This document shows, one piece after another, positions 1 through 6,640 of a DNA stretch of 24,548 bases. A program made the translations under genes and the position numbers. The stretch spans positions 1-24,548 of the forward strand of contig JAXDIL010000069.1 of NCBI GenBank assembly GCA_034664005.1, in the 5' to 3' direction. Positions within the stretch are counted from its first letter, which is position 1. Every line of letters starts with the position of its first letter. The stretch comes from JACVRW01 sp034664005. GTDB lineage: Bacteria; Actinomycetota; Thermoleophilia; Solirubrobacterales; Thermoleophilaceae. The notes beneath the pieces were generated by a model. It did no database searches. It was not told the DNA's origin and saw only the letters and a list, made by a program, of their open reading frames with translations.

Positions 1-614
1 GGCCCGATCTCGACAAAGCGCGTCTCCCGCACGAGCGACGCCGGCCGCCGCCGCGTGACCTTCCAGGCGGAATGGCTTCGGAGCGTTTGCGCAGGCTGCG
101 CGAGGTCGAGCCGGAAGGCCTCGCAGACGCCGACGAGGCGGTCGAGAAAGCCGCGCGGAAGCCGAACGTCGTCATCGACGACGAGCGTCCAATCGGGCGC
201 GCCCGCGCCGGGGCTCGCGCCGCCCGCCTCGCCCGCGGTCGCCGCCTCCAGCACCCGGTTCAGGTTCTCGAACTTGCCGCCGGTCAGATGCTCGGCGACG
301 GTGTGGTCGCGCAGCGGGGCATCGGCCGGGCCGGTTGCGCCGAGGGCGATGCGCACGTTGTGGCGATCTGAGTGAAGGGAGTGCAACGCGGCGGGCAAAA
401 GCGAGCCGGGGCGGTACACGCCGATTACGAGCACGTCGAGCGGCGTGGTGGCGCGGGCCGCGAGCCGGGCGGCGCGAACACGGGTGCCGGCGACGGTGTC
501 GACCACGCCGTACGCGAGCTCGCCGAGCGTGCGCTTGGTCCGCCGCCAGGGATCCGTGACGTCACCGGCGTCGCCGGAGAGGAAGGACGACGGATCCGGG
601 AGCGTCGCGCTCAT
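1..614 (-). CDS. GT-A-like glycosyltransferase, N-terminal part (runs off window)
   Basis: About 204 codons can be read on the minus strand from ATG at 614-612 with no stop before the window edge, so the C-terminus is missing. The N-terminus is about 60 residues of basic/aliphatic sequence. A Rossmann-like strand (LDVLVIGVYRPGSLLPAAL) follows near residues 59-77, and a hydrophobic strand ending in an Asp triplet (TLVVDDDVRLPRGFLDR) near 143-159 matches the metal/NDP-sugar site of GT-A glycosyltransferases. Next comes DLAQPAQTLRSHSAWKVTRRRP, which I associate with DUF707-like or GT2-like proteins of envelope clusters. The ATG overlaps the stop of the upstream GT2 (ATGA), so it is probably translated by coupling. 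Glycosyltransferase fold is reasonably supported; donor and acceptor are unknown. Confidence 0.7.
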   Translation of the reverse strand, partial: MSATLPDPSSFLSGDAGDVTDPWRRTKRTLGELAYGVVDTVAGTRVRAARLAARATTPLDVLVIGVYRPGSLLPAALHSLHSDRHNVRIALGATGPADAPLRDHTVAEHLTGGKFENLNRVLEAATAGEAGGASPGAGAPDWTLVVDDDVRLPRGFLDRLVGVCEAFRLDLAQPAQTLRSHSAWKVTRRRPASLVRETRFVEIG

Positions 615-1525
615 TCGGCGCGCCGCCCACCGGGGCCGTCGCCCCCGTCGCGCTCGCCCGCTCCGCGCTCGCTCCCCCGCGCGGCCAGGGCCTCCAACAC
701 GCGGCCTGCTGCGTGGGCGCCCATGATCAGTCCCTGGGGGCAGGCTCGGCGCACGGTGTGCCAGCCGCAGCCGGCCAGCACGCGCAGCTCGCGGGCCATG
801 CCGGGTGCGGTGCCGCGGCGCAGGTCGCTCGAGCGGGCGCCGCGGCCGCGGTGGTAGGCGGCGCGCGACAGCGATGCGAGGCCGGAGTCGCCGGGCGCGC
901 GGCGGTGCTCGAGACCGGCGTCGGCGAGGTACACGATCCGCCCGCCGCCGGCGCGGAGTCGCAGGAGCCAGTCCTCCTCGTCGCCGTGGGCGCGGTCGAG
1001 CGTCTCGTCGAACTCGCCGATCCGCTCGACGGCGGAGCGCCGCACGGCGAAGTTCGCGCCCCAGACCATCTCCGCCTCCACGTCCTCGCCGCCCAAATCG
1101 AGCGTCGTGATCGGCGGCTCCTCGCGACCGCAGCCTCGCGGCGCGTGGCCCTCGAAGCGAGCCCGGATCGGGCCGCCGAACGCCTCCGCTTCCGGGTGGC
1201 GCTCGGCGCCCTCCAGGAGCGCGTCGAGCCAGCCTGGCGGCACGAGCACGTCGTCGTCCACGAACGCGATCAGGTCCGCGCCCGCGGCACGGAGCCCCGA
1301 GTTGCGTGCGGCGTTCAGGCTGCGCCGTTCGCCGTGGCGAATCAGGCGCGCGCCGAAGCGCTCCGCGACCTCGGGGGTCGAGTCGGTGGCTCCGTCGTCG
1401 ACGACGAGGAGCTCGTGCGCGGCCTCCGTGCGCTGACGGCGCAGCGAGTCGAGCGTCACCTCGAGGTACGCCGCGCGGCCGCGCGTGGGGACCACGACCG
1501 TCACGCGCAGGGCCGGCCGGTCCAT
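611..1525 (-). CDS. GT2 family glycosyltransferase
   Basis: A 304-residue protein with the GT-A layout of family GT2: VVVPTRGR at about 10-17, VVDDGATDST at 41-50 (nucleotide binding), FVDDDV at 88-93 (the DxD metal site), WGANFAVRRS near 168, and a GDEEDWLLRLR acidic motif near 195 in the acceptor region. The tail (about 275-304) is low complexity and rich in Gly, Arg and Glu. An ATG 15 codons upstream is in frame, but the start at 1525 is preferred: the longer version would run through the divergent promoter and into the opposite gene, and a TACGCT hexamer sits 10 bases upstream of 1525. It is the first gene of a minus-strand unit and overlaps the next gene by ATGA. It should transfer a sugar from an NDP donor at the cytoplasmic face; substrate unknown. 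Confidence 0.9.
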   Translation of the reverse strand: MDRPALRVTVVVPTRGRAAYLEVTLDSLRRQRTEAAHELLVVDDGATDSTPEVAERFGARLIRHGERRSLNAARNSGLRAAGADLIAFVDDDVLVPPGWLDALLEGAERHPEAEAFGGPIRARFEGHAPRGCGREEPPITTLDLGGEDVEAEMVWGANFAVRRSAVERIGEFDETLDRAHGDEEDWLLRLRAGGGRIVYLADAGLEHRRAPGDSGLASLSRAAYHRGRGARSSDLRRGTAPGMARELRVLAGCGWHTVRRACPQGLIMGAHAAGRVLEALAARGSERGAGERDGGDGPGGRRAE

Positions 1526-1551
1526 CAGGCTGGATAGCGTAGCCCCGCCGC
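1526..1551. promoter_or_regulatory. 26-bp divergent promoter with overlapping -10 hexamers
   Basis: The whole space between the two divergent starts is 26 bases. The seven bases at 1535-1541 read TAGCGTA. On the plus strand this gives TAGCGT (1535-1540), 11 bases before ATG 1552. On the minus strand it gives TACGCT (1541-1536), 10 bases before ATG 1525. Neither start has a Shine-Dalgarno sequence. Both genes probably make leaderless mRNAs from a shared core. Confidence 0.6.
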
Positions 1552-2688
1552 ATGCGCGTCCTCGTCGCACACAACCGCTACCGCCTCGTGGGAGGCGAGG
1601 AGCGCTCAGTCGACCTCCAGGTCGAAGCGCTCAGTCGCGCCGGAATCGCACACGCTCTTCTGGAGCGCAACTCGGCCGACGTGTCCAGGCCCCAGGCGGC
1701 GCTTGCCCTGCTGCGCGGTGGCCGCGACGAGCAGGACGTGGCCCGCGCCGCCCGCGAGCTCGGCGCCGACGCGGTCCACGTTCACAACATGCTGCCGCTG
1801 CTCGGCCCGCGCGCCCTCGCGGCAGCACGCGCCACCGGCGCTGCCGTCGTGCTCGCGCTCCACAACCTCCGCCTCTTCTGCGCGATCGGGGTGGCCGCGC
1901 GCGACGGCGGTCCCTGCTTCCGCTGCCACCACCGCAACACGCTGCCGGGGCTGGTGCTGAACTGCCGCGAGTCGGTCCCGGAGGCCGCCGTCTACGCGCT
2001 GGCGCTCGCGCGCCACCAGCCCGCCGTCTTCCAGCACGTGGACCGCTTCGTGGTGCCGAGCGAGTACGGGGCGCGCCAGTCGGCGCTGCTCGGCGTGCCG
2101 GGCGAGCGCATCCGGGTGCTGCCCCACTACCTGCCGGCCGAGGCCTTCGCCGAGCGCAGCCGCGCCCACGAGGGCGGCTATGCGCTCGTCGCTGCCCGGC
2201 TCGCGCCCGAGAAGGGCATCGACACCGCCATCGAGGCGGCGGCGCTCGCGGACATCCCGCTGCGCGTGGTGGGCGAGGGGCCGGCGGCCGCCTCGCTCGT
2301 TGAGCTGGCGAACCTCGTCGGCGGCAAGGTGGACTTCGTGGGCCGCCTCGACCGCGCCGGAATCGAGCGCGAGCTGGCGGGCGCGGCGATGCTCCTGATG
2401 CCGTCCCGCTACCACGAGTTCGCGGGCTACTCGGCGCTCGAGGCGATGGCGGCGGGCGTGCCGGTGATCGCCTCGGACCTGGGCGCGCTGCCCGAGCTGG
2501 TGGGCGAGCAGCGCTGCGTGCCGGCAAACGACCCGCACGCGCTCGCCGCGCGGATGTGGACGCTCTGGCGCGATGGTGAGGGCCGCCGCAGCGAGGGTGA
2601 CGCGCTCATCGAGCGGGCCCGCGCGGGCCACTCCGAGCCGGCCTACGTGGAGAGACTGCTGGCGCTCTACGCCGGCGCGCGGAGCTAG
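1552..2688 (+). CDS. GT4 family glycosyltransferase with Cys cluster
   Basis: A 378-residue GT-B glycosyltransferase. The N-terminal domain starts MRVLVAHNRYRLVGGEE, with the glycine-rich acceptor loop near 13-17. VHVHNMLPLL lies near 75, and the C-terminal domain has LVAARLAPEKGID near 211. The EX7E motif of retaining GT4 enzymes is present in HEFAGYSALEAMAAG. Around residues 110-145 four cysteines occur in the pattern C-x(11)-C-x2-C-x(13)-C, inside a segment (LRLFCAIGV ... GGPCFRC ... LNCRES) typical of one GT4 subgroup; metal binding there is my inference. It is divergent from the GT2 at 611-1525. Its TAG stop is in the CTAG that also holds the stop of the facing reductase gene. It probably extends a lipid-linked glycan; donor unknown. 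Confidence 0.92.
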   Translation: MRVLVAHNRYRLVGGEERSVDLQVEALSRAGIAHALLERNSADVSRPQAALALLRGGRDEQDVARAARELGADAVHVHNMLPLLGPRALAAARATGAAVVLALHNLRLFCAIGVAARDGGPCFRCHHRNTLPGLVLNCRESVPEAAVYALALARHQPAVFQHVDRFVVPSEYGARQSALLGVPGERIRVLPHYLPAEAFAERSRAHEGGYALVAARLAPEKGIDTAIEAAALADIPLRVVGEGPAAASLVELANLVGGKVDFVGRLDRAGIERELAGAAMLLMPSRYHEFAGYSALEAMAAGVPVIASDLGALPELVGEQRCVPANDPHALAARMWTLWRDGEGRRSEGDALIERARAGHSEPAYVERLLALYAGARS

Positions 2689-3584
2689 CCGAGCTCTCTG
2701 CGCCAGCCCTCGATCGCGTCGGCCACGCTCTGCTCGAGCGGGATCTCCGGCGTCCAGCCACAGGCCGCCTCGAGCCGCGCGGCGCTCCCGCGTACCTCGG
2801 GCACGTCGTTGGGCCGGATGCGCTCCGGGTCGATCTCGTGCCGCACCCGGACCGATGCGACGCGCGCCGCGAGCTCCACAAGCTCGCGGACGGACGACGC
2901 CACGCCGCTGCAGGCGTTGTAGATCCCGGGGGGCGCGCCGGTCGCCGCGATGTAGGCCCGGGCGGCGTCGCGGATGTCGATGAAGTCCCTCTTCAGATCC
3001 GGGTCGCCGGTCCTGATCACGGCCTCGTGGGCCCCGGCAAGCTCGGCCTCCGCGATCTGGCGCGTGATCGTCCCGATCACGTACTTGTCCGACTGTCCCG
3101 GGCCGGCCTGGTTGAACGCGCGCACACGGACGATCTGCAGGCCGTAGGCGTCCGCGTACTGGCCCGCGAGCAGGTCGCACGCCGCCTTCGAGACCGCATA
3201 CGGGTTCTGCGGCCGGAGCGGCGCCGACTCGTCCACCGGCAACCTGTCCGGCGGCCCGTACAGCTCGCTCGAGCTCGCGACGACCACCACGGCCTCGGGC
3301 GCCTCGTGGCGCACCGCCTCCAGCAGGTTCAGCGTCATCGCGAAGTTCTCGCGCACGACCGTCTCGGGATCGAGCCAGGACACGCCCACGGAGGCGTGGG
3401 CGGCCAGGTGAAAGATCGTTCCGGCCCGCGAGCGAGCCACCGCGGCGCGCACGGCGTCCCCGTCGAGCAGGTCGAACTCGCCGCGCCCCGGGGCGAGCGT
3501 GCCGTCGCCCAGCTCAGCAACCAGATGGCGGCCGGCGAAGCCGGTTCCGCCCGTGACGAGGGCGGGCCGCCGGATCTCAGGCAC
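2685..3584 (-). CDS. rmd: GDP-4-keto-6-deoxy-D-mannose reductase-like SDR
   Basis: A 299-residue extended short-chain dehydrogenase. The nucleotide-binding motif TGGTGFAG is at 11-18, the Ser of ASSSELYG is near 103-110, and the catalytic Tyr129-xxx-Lys133 lies in PYAVSK. RAFNQAGPGQSDKYVI and IRPNDVPEVRGSAARLEAACGW resemble RMD enzymes, which reduce GDP-4-keto-6-deoxy-mannose to GDP-D-rhamnose. It is the last gene of the operon entering from 6579, overlapping the epimerase by 8 bases; the start is GTG. Its likely substrate would come from the Gmd encoded at 8168 on the other strand. A related activity, such as a dTDP- or UDP-sugar reductase/epimerase, cannot be excluded without alignment. Confidence 0.8.
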   Translation of the reverse strand: MPEIRRPALVTGGTGFAGRHLVAELGDGTLAPGRGEFDLLDGDAVRAAVARSRAGTIFHLAAHASVGVSWLDPETVVRENFAMTLNLLEAVRHEAPEAVVVVASSSELYGPPDRLPVDESAPLRPQNPYAVSKAACDLLAGQYADAYGLQIVRVRAFNQAGPGQSDKYVIGTITRQIAEAELAGAHEAVIRTGDPDLKRDFIDIRDAARAYIAATGAPPGIYNACSGVASSVRELVELAARVASVRVRHEIDPERIRPNDVPEVRGSAARLEAACGWTPEIPLEQSVADAIEGWRRELG

Positions 3585-4527
3585 CGCGCAGCCAGTCCAC
3601 GGTGCCCGCCAGCCCGGTGGGGAGGTCGACCTGCGCCTCCCAGCCGATCACGCGACGCGCCTTCTCCACCGACGGCCAGCGGCGCTGCACGTCGACCTCG
3701 AAGCTCGGCAGGTGGCGCAGCTCGAACTCGGCCGGGTCGCGCCCGCAGGCCTCCCAGATCAAACGCGCGACTTCAGCCACCGTTCGCTCGTCGGAGGCCG
3801 AGATGTTGAAGTCGTCGTTCTCCGCGGCCGGGTGTCCGAGCGCCGTGACGATCCCGTCGGCGATGTCGTCCACGTGCGTGAGCGTGCGCGTCTGCTCGCC
3901 GGAGCCGAAGATCTCGAGCGGCCGCTGGCCGGAGAGCACCTTCTGGATCAGGTCGGGGACCATGTGCGCGATCCCGGGCTCGGCGTCCGGGAACTCGCCC
4001 GGCCCGTAGGCGTTGAAGGGACGGCAGATCGTGTACGCCAGGCCGTGCTCGTCGTGGAGCGCGCGGCAGTAGACCTCGCCGGCGAGCTTGGAGAACCCGT
4101 ACGCGGAGTACGGCGCCGGGCAGTGGCGCACGTGCTCCTCGGGCGTGGGGAAGACGGTCGCGTTCTCGAAGACCATCGAGGACGAGACGTACAGCAGCCG
4201 CTCGACGCGCTCGTCAAGCGCCGCCCGGAAGACGGCGTTGTAGAGAGCGTGGTTCACCTCGAGCAGCGTGTGCGGGAGCTTGTGGAAGTTCCCGATGCCG
4301 CCGACGATCGCCGCCAGGTGCACCGCGTGCGTGCAGCCCTCGGCCGCCTTGCGCGCCTCGCCGAGCTCGCGCAGGTCGCCCTGGTGGACCTCGCAGCGCT
4401 CGCGCATCCAGTCGGGCGCGTCGCGCTGGTCCGACACGCGCACGTTCCAGTCGCCGTCGCGCAGCAGCCGCCGCACTACGGCGGAGCCGATCGCGCCGGC
4501 GCCCCCGGTGACGAGAACCCTCCTCAC
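3577..4527 (-). CDS. NAD-dependent nucleotide-sugar epimerase/dehydratase
   Basis: A 316-residue extended SDR. GGAGAIG at 8-14 binds NAD(P), SSSMVF at 115-120 supplies the catalytic Ser, and Tyr143-xxx-Lys147 is in AYGFSK. CRPFNAYGPGE and RTLTHVDDIADGI are typical of the UDP-glucose 4-epimerase / GDP-mannose 3,5-epimerase superfamily. AAIVGGIGNF near 72-81 recalls the GGI segment of GDP-sugar enzymes, but I cannot fix the substrate. The frame stays open far upstream; the start is taken as GTG 4527 because it overlaps the dehydrogenase stop as GTGA and places VLVTGG at the N-terminus as usual. The neighbours suggest it modifies the product of the dehydrogenase or a GDP-mannose derivative. Confidence 0.88.
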   Translation of the reverse strand: MRRVLVTGGAGAIGSAVVRRLLRDGDWNVRVSDQRDAPDWMRERCEVHQGDLRELGEARKAAEGCTHAVHLAAIVGGIGNFHKLPHTLLEVNHALYNAVFRAALDERVERLLYVSSSMVFENATVFPTPEEHVRHCPAPYSAYGFSKLAGEVYCRALHDEHGLAYTICRPFNAYGPGEFPDAEPGIAHMVPDLIQKVLSGQRPLEIFGSGEQTRTLTHVDDIADGIVTALGHPAAENDDFNISASDERTVAEVARLIWEACGRDPAEFELRHLPSFEVDVQRRWPSVEKARRVIGWEAQVDLPTGLAGTVDWLRGA

Positions 4528-5759
4528 TCGGCGATCGCGCGATCGCGGGCGACGCCGAAGACCTCGCCGCTGCCCGTCACGTTCCACGGATCCACGAGCA
4601 GCGTGCCCTCGGGAAGCCGCTCGAGCAGGCCCTCGAAGGCGGAGTGGTTCGTGGCCACCACGACCGCGTCGGCGCCCTCGAGCGCCGCGTCGAGTGGCTC
4701 CGAGTCGCCCGGCACGTGCGGGTCGTGCCGCGCCACGTGCGCCAGCTCGCGCTCCAGCATGCGGACGAGCTTGTAGGCGAGCGAGTCGCGCACGTCGTCG
4801 GAATCGCGCTTGAACGTGAGCCCGAGCACGGCGACCTTCAGGTCGCGCAGCGAGCCGCCGAGCCGCGACTTCAGACCCTTCACGATGAACAGCGGCACGG
4901 TCTCGTGCACGCGCGACACCGCCAGCAGCATTCCCGGCGCGCTCGAGCGCTCCTCGGAGAACGTGAAGTCCTTGCGGAGGCAGGCGCCGGCGGTGAGCCC
5001 CGGCGCGGCCATCCCGCCACGCGGGTAGTCGTGGTTGATCAGCTCGATCACGTCGAACACGTTCGCGCCGTACTGCTCGCACTCCATCATCAGGAGGTTC
5101 GGCAGGGCGAACTGCGTGTAGCGCAGGATGTTCGTCCAGATCTTCGCGAGCTCGGCCTGGACCGGGCTCGTCTGGACTATCTCCGTCCCGAAGGCCTCGA
5201 ACAGCTCGGCCGCCTTCGCCGCGGAGTGCTCGCCCACGCCGCCGACGATGCAGGGCAGCGTGTCGATCTCGTCGAGGAAGTGGTTCTCCGCGATCCGCTC
5301 CGGCACGTGCGAGACGAACAGGTCCTCGCCCACGCGGAAGCCGCGCCGCTGCTCGATGTAGCCCGCGACCCACTCGGTCGTGCCCGGCGCGACCGTCGAG
5401 CGCAGGATCAGCGAGTGGCCCTCGCGCAGAACGGGGAGCAGGTCGTCGATCACGCCGCGCACGTGCGAGATGTCGATCTCGATGTGCACGTGCGAGGGCG
5501 TGTGGAGCGTGAGCACGATGTGGTCGGCGCGCGCGGCGTCCTGGACCGCGCGGGTCAGCTCGAGCCGGCCGCCGTCCATTACGCGCTCGAGCAGCTCCTG
5601 CGTGCCCGTCTCCGAGAAGGGCATCTGGCGACCCGCGACCTGGTCGAGCACCGACTGCTCGCGCTCCACGCCGATCGTGGGCAGCCCGCGGTCCGCAAAC
5701 GACAGCGCGAGAGGCAGGCCCACCCGGCCGAGGCCGATGACGGCGACGCTCGCTTCCAT
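4524..5759 (-). CDS. WecC-type nucleotide-sugar dehydrogenase
   Basis: A 411-residue member of the UDP-glucose / UDP-ManNAc dehydrogenase family, which oxidises an NDP-hexose to the uronic acid with two NAD+. The Rossmann motif GLGRVG is at 9-14 and ILRSTVAPGTT at 118-128. The catalytic Lys206 and Asn210 are in AKIWTN, and the thiohemiacetal Cys260 is in GACLRKD. The C-terminal NAD/UDP domain carries GLTFKRDSDDVRDS at 313-326. FVSHVPERIAE with TLPCIVGG is closer to the WecC/WbpA (UDP-HexNAc) type than to UDP-glucose dehydrogenase. It is directly downstream of a WecG/TagA-type transferase, which fits ManNAcA-like sugar use. A TAGACT hexamer 7 bases before the ATG overlaps the upstream stop codon. 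Confidence 0.92.
   Translation of the reverse strand: MEASVAVIGLGRVGLPLALSFADRGLPTIGVEREQSVLDQVAGRQMPFSETGTQELLERVMDGGRLELTRAVQDAARADHIVLTLHTPSHVHIEIDISHVRGVIDDLLPVLREGHSLILRSTVAPGTTEWVAGYIEQRRGFRVGEDLFVSHVPERIAENHFLDEIDTLPCIVGGVGEHSAAKAAELFEAFGTEIVQTSPVQAELAKIWTNILRYTQFALPNLLMMECEQYGANVFDVIELINHDYPRGGMAAPGLTAGACLRKDFTFSEERSSAPGMLLAVSRVHETVPLFIVKGLKSRLGGSLRDLKVAVLGLTFKRDSDDVRDSLAYKLVRMLERELAHVARHDPHVPGDSEPLDAALEGADAVVVATNHSAFEGLLERLPEGTLLVDPWNVTGSGEVFGVARDRAIAE
4531..4546. repeat. 16-bp perfect palindrome GCGATCGCGCGATCGC
   Basis: Two copies of GCGATCGC stand back to back and form a perfect 16-base palindrome. It lies in the last codons of the dehydrogenase, ending three bases before the GTG of the epimerase. 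In the transcript it could fold as a six-pair stem with a GCGC loop. Confidence 0.7.
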
Positions 5760-5766
5760 CGGGTGC

Positions 5767-5772
5767 AGTCTA
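5767..5772 (-). promoter_or_regulatory. -10 hexamer TAGACT for the dehydrogenase
   Basis: TAGACT ends 7 bases before ATG 5759, and its TAG is also the stop codon of the upstream GT26 gene. No Shine-Dalgarno is visible. It may be an internal leaderless promoter within the operon. Confidence 0.4.
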
Positions 5773-6579
5773 GGTGCGGCTCAGATACTGGCGCGCGAAC
5801 GCCAGCACGAAGCGCGGGTTGAAGTAGAGGTAGCGCGGAAGCAGCCTGCGCGGCTCCTGCGCGATCCGGTAGATCCACTCGAGGCCGCGCTGCTGCATCC
5901 ACGAGGGCGCCTGCGAGATGCGGCCCGCGTGAAAGTCGAAGGCGGCGCCGACGGCGCAGATCACGGGCACGTCGAGGCGGTCGCGCATGCGCGCCATCCA
6001 CTTCTCCTGCTTCGGCACGCCGATGCCCACCCAGAGCACGTCCGGCTGCGCGGCGTTCACCTGGTCGACGAACGCGTCCTCCTCCTCGGCGGTCATCTCC
6101 CGGAACGGGGGCGAGTAGCCGCCCACGATGTCGATGCCGGGATGGCGCCGCCTCAGGTTCAGGGCGAGCTGCACGAGCGAGCCCTGGTCGCGCCCGCCGT
6201 AGAGCCAGACGCGGTGGCCGCGCTCGGCGCAGCGGTCGCTGTAGCGGAGCATCAGCTCGGGTCCGTAGACGCGGTCCTTCAGGTTCGCGCCGAGCATGTT
6301 GGCGGCCCAGACGACCGGCATCCCGTCCGGCAGCACGAGCGTGGCATTTCGGAGCGCGTCGCCCATCTCGGGGTCGTCGAGGCCGACCGTCAGGGCGTGC
6401 ACGGCGACGGCGCAGACGTACCCGCGCGTCCGCGTCTCGACCATCGCGTCCATCGCGCCCATCGCGCCGCTGTAGTCGGTCATGGCGATCGGGACGCCGA
6501 GGATCTCGCGCGTGGGGATCTCGTCGGCGACTGCGGGCGCGCTTGCTGCCGCGTCACTGTGCGGCTGTGGACGGATCAT
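5770..6579 (-). CDS. WecG/TagA/CpsF-type glycosyltransferase (GT26)
   Basis: A 269-residue GT26 enzyme. In the family these enzymes transfer ManNAc or ManNAcA to a polyprenyl-diphosphate-linked sugar at the inner face of the membrane. LVLPDGMPVVW at 81-91 holds the catalytic Asp85. RVYGPELM (103-110), the LYGG turn (126-129), VGIGVPKQEKW (184-194), AVGAAFDFHAG and GLEWIYRIAQEPRRLLPRY are diagnostic. The C-terminal helical appendage, needed in TagA for membrane docking, is complete. ATG 6579 is chosen: an in-frame ATG at 6642 would overlap the divergent flippase start, and TACACT lies 13 bases upstream of 6579. It is first in a four-gene operon, and the WecC-like dehydrogenase next to it supports a uronic-acid donor (inference). 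Confidence 0.92.
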   Translation of the reverse strand: MIRPQPHSDAAASAPAVADEIPTREILGVPIAMTDYSGAMGAMDAMVETRTRGYVCAVAVHALTVGLDDPEMGDALRNATLVLPDGMPVVWAANMLGANLKDRVYGPELMLRYSDRCAERGHRVWLYGGRDQGSLVQLALNLRRRHPGIDIVGGYSPPFREMTAEEEDAFVDQVNAAQPDVLWVGIGVPKQEKWMARMRDRLDVPVICAVGAAFDFHAGRISQAPSWMQQRGLEWIYRIAQEPRRLLPRYLYFNPRFVLAFARQYLSRT

Positions 6580-6640
6580 CGGGCGGCCGCGAAGTGTAGA
6601 CCCGCATGGGACCGCCGACGCTGTACGTATCGTGGCGACC
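6580..6640. promoter_or_regulatory. 61-bp divergent promoter region
   Basis: On the plus strand TATCGT (6628-6633) ends 7 bases before ATG 6641. On the minus strand TACACT (6598-6593) ends 13 bases before ATG 6579. Neither start has a Shine-Dalgarno, and I see no clear -35 element. Leaderless transcripts in both directions are likely. Confidence 0.55.

Noticed and set aside
1511..1518. GGCCGGCC palindrome near the GT2 start
   Set aside because: Eight-base GC-only palindromes are common by chance at this composition, and it lies in coding sequence.
3577..5373. The full 598-codon frame as a fusion protein
   Set aside because: The upstream 282 codons are an out-of-frame reading of the dehydrogenase gene; the SDR fold begins exactly at GTG 4527 with a GTGA overlap.
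6482..6640. N-terminal extension of the flippase and, opposite, ATG 6642 for the GT26 gene
   Set aside because: Each would run over the other gene's start and promoter; family alignment by eye and the -10 spacing favour 6641 and 6579.
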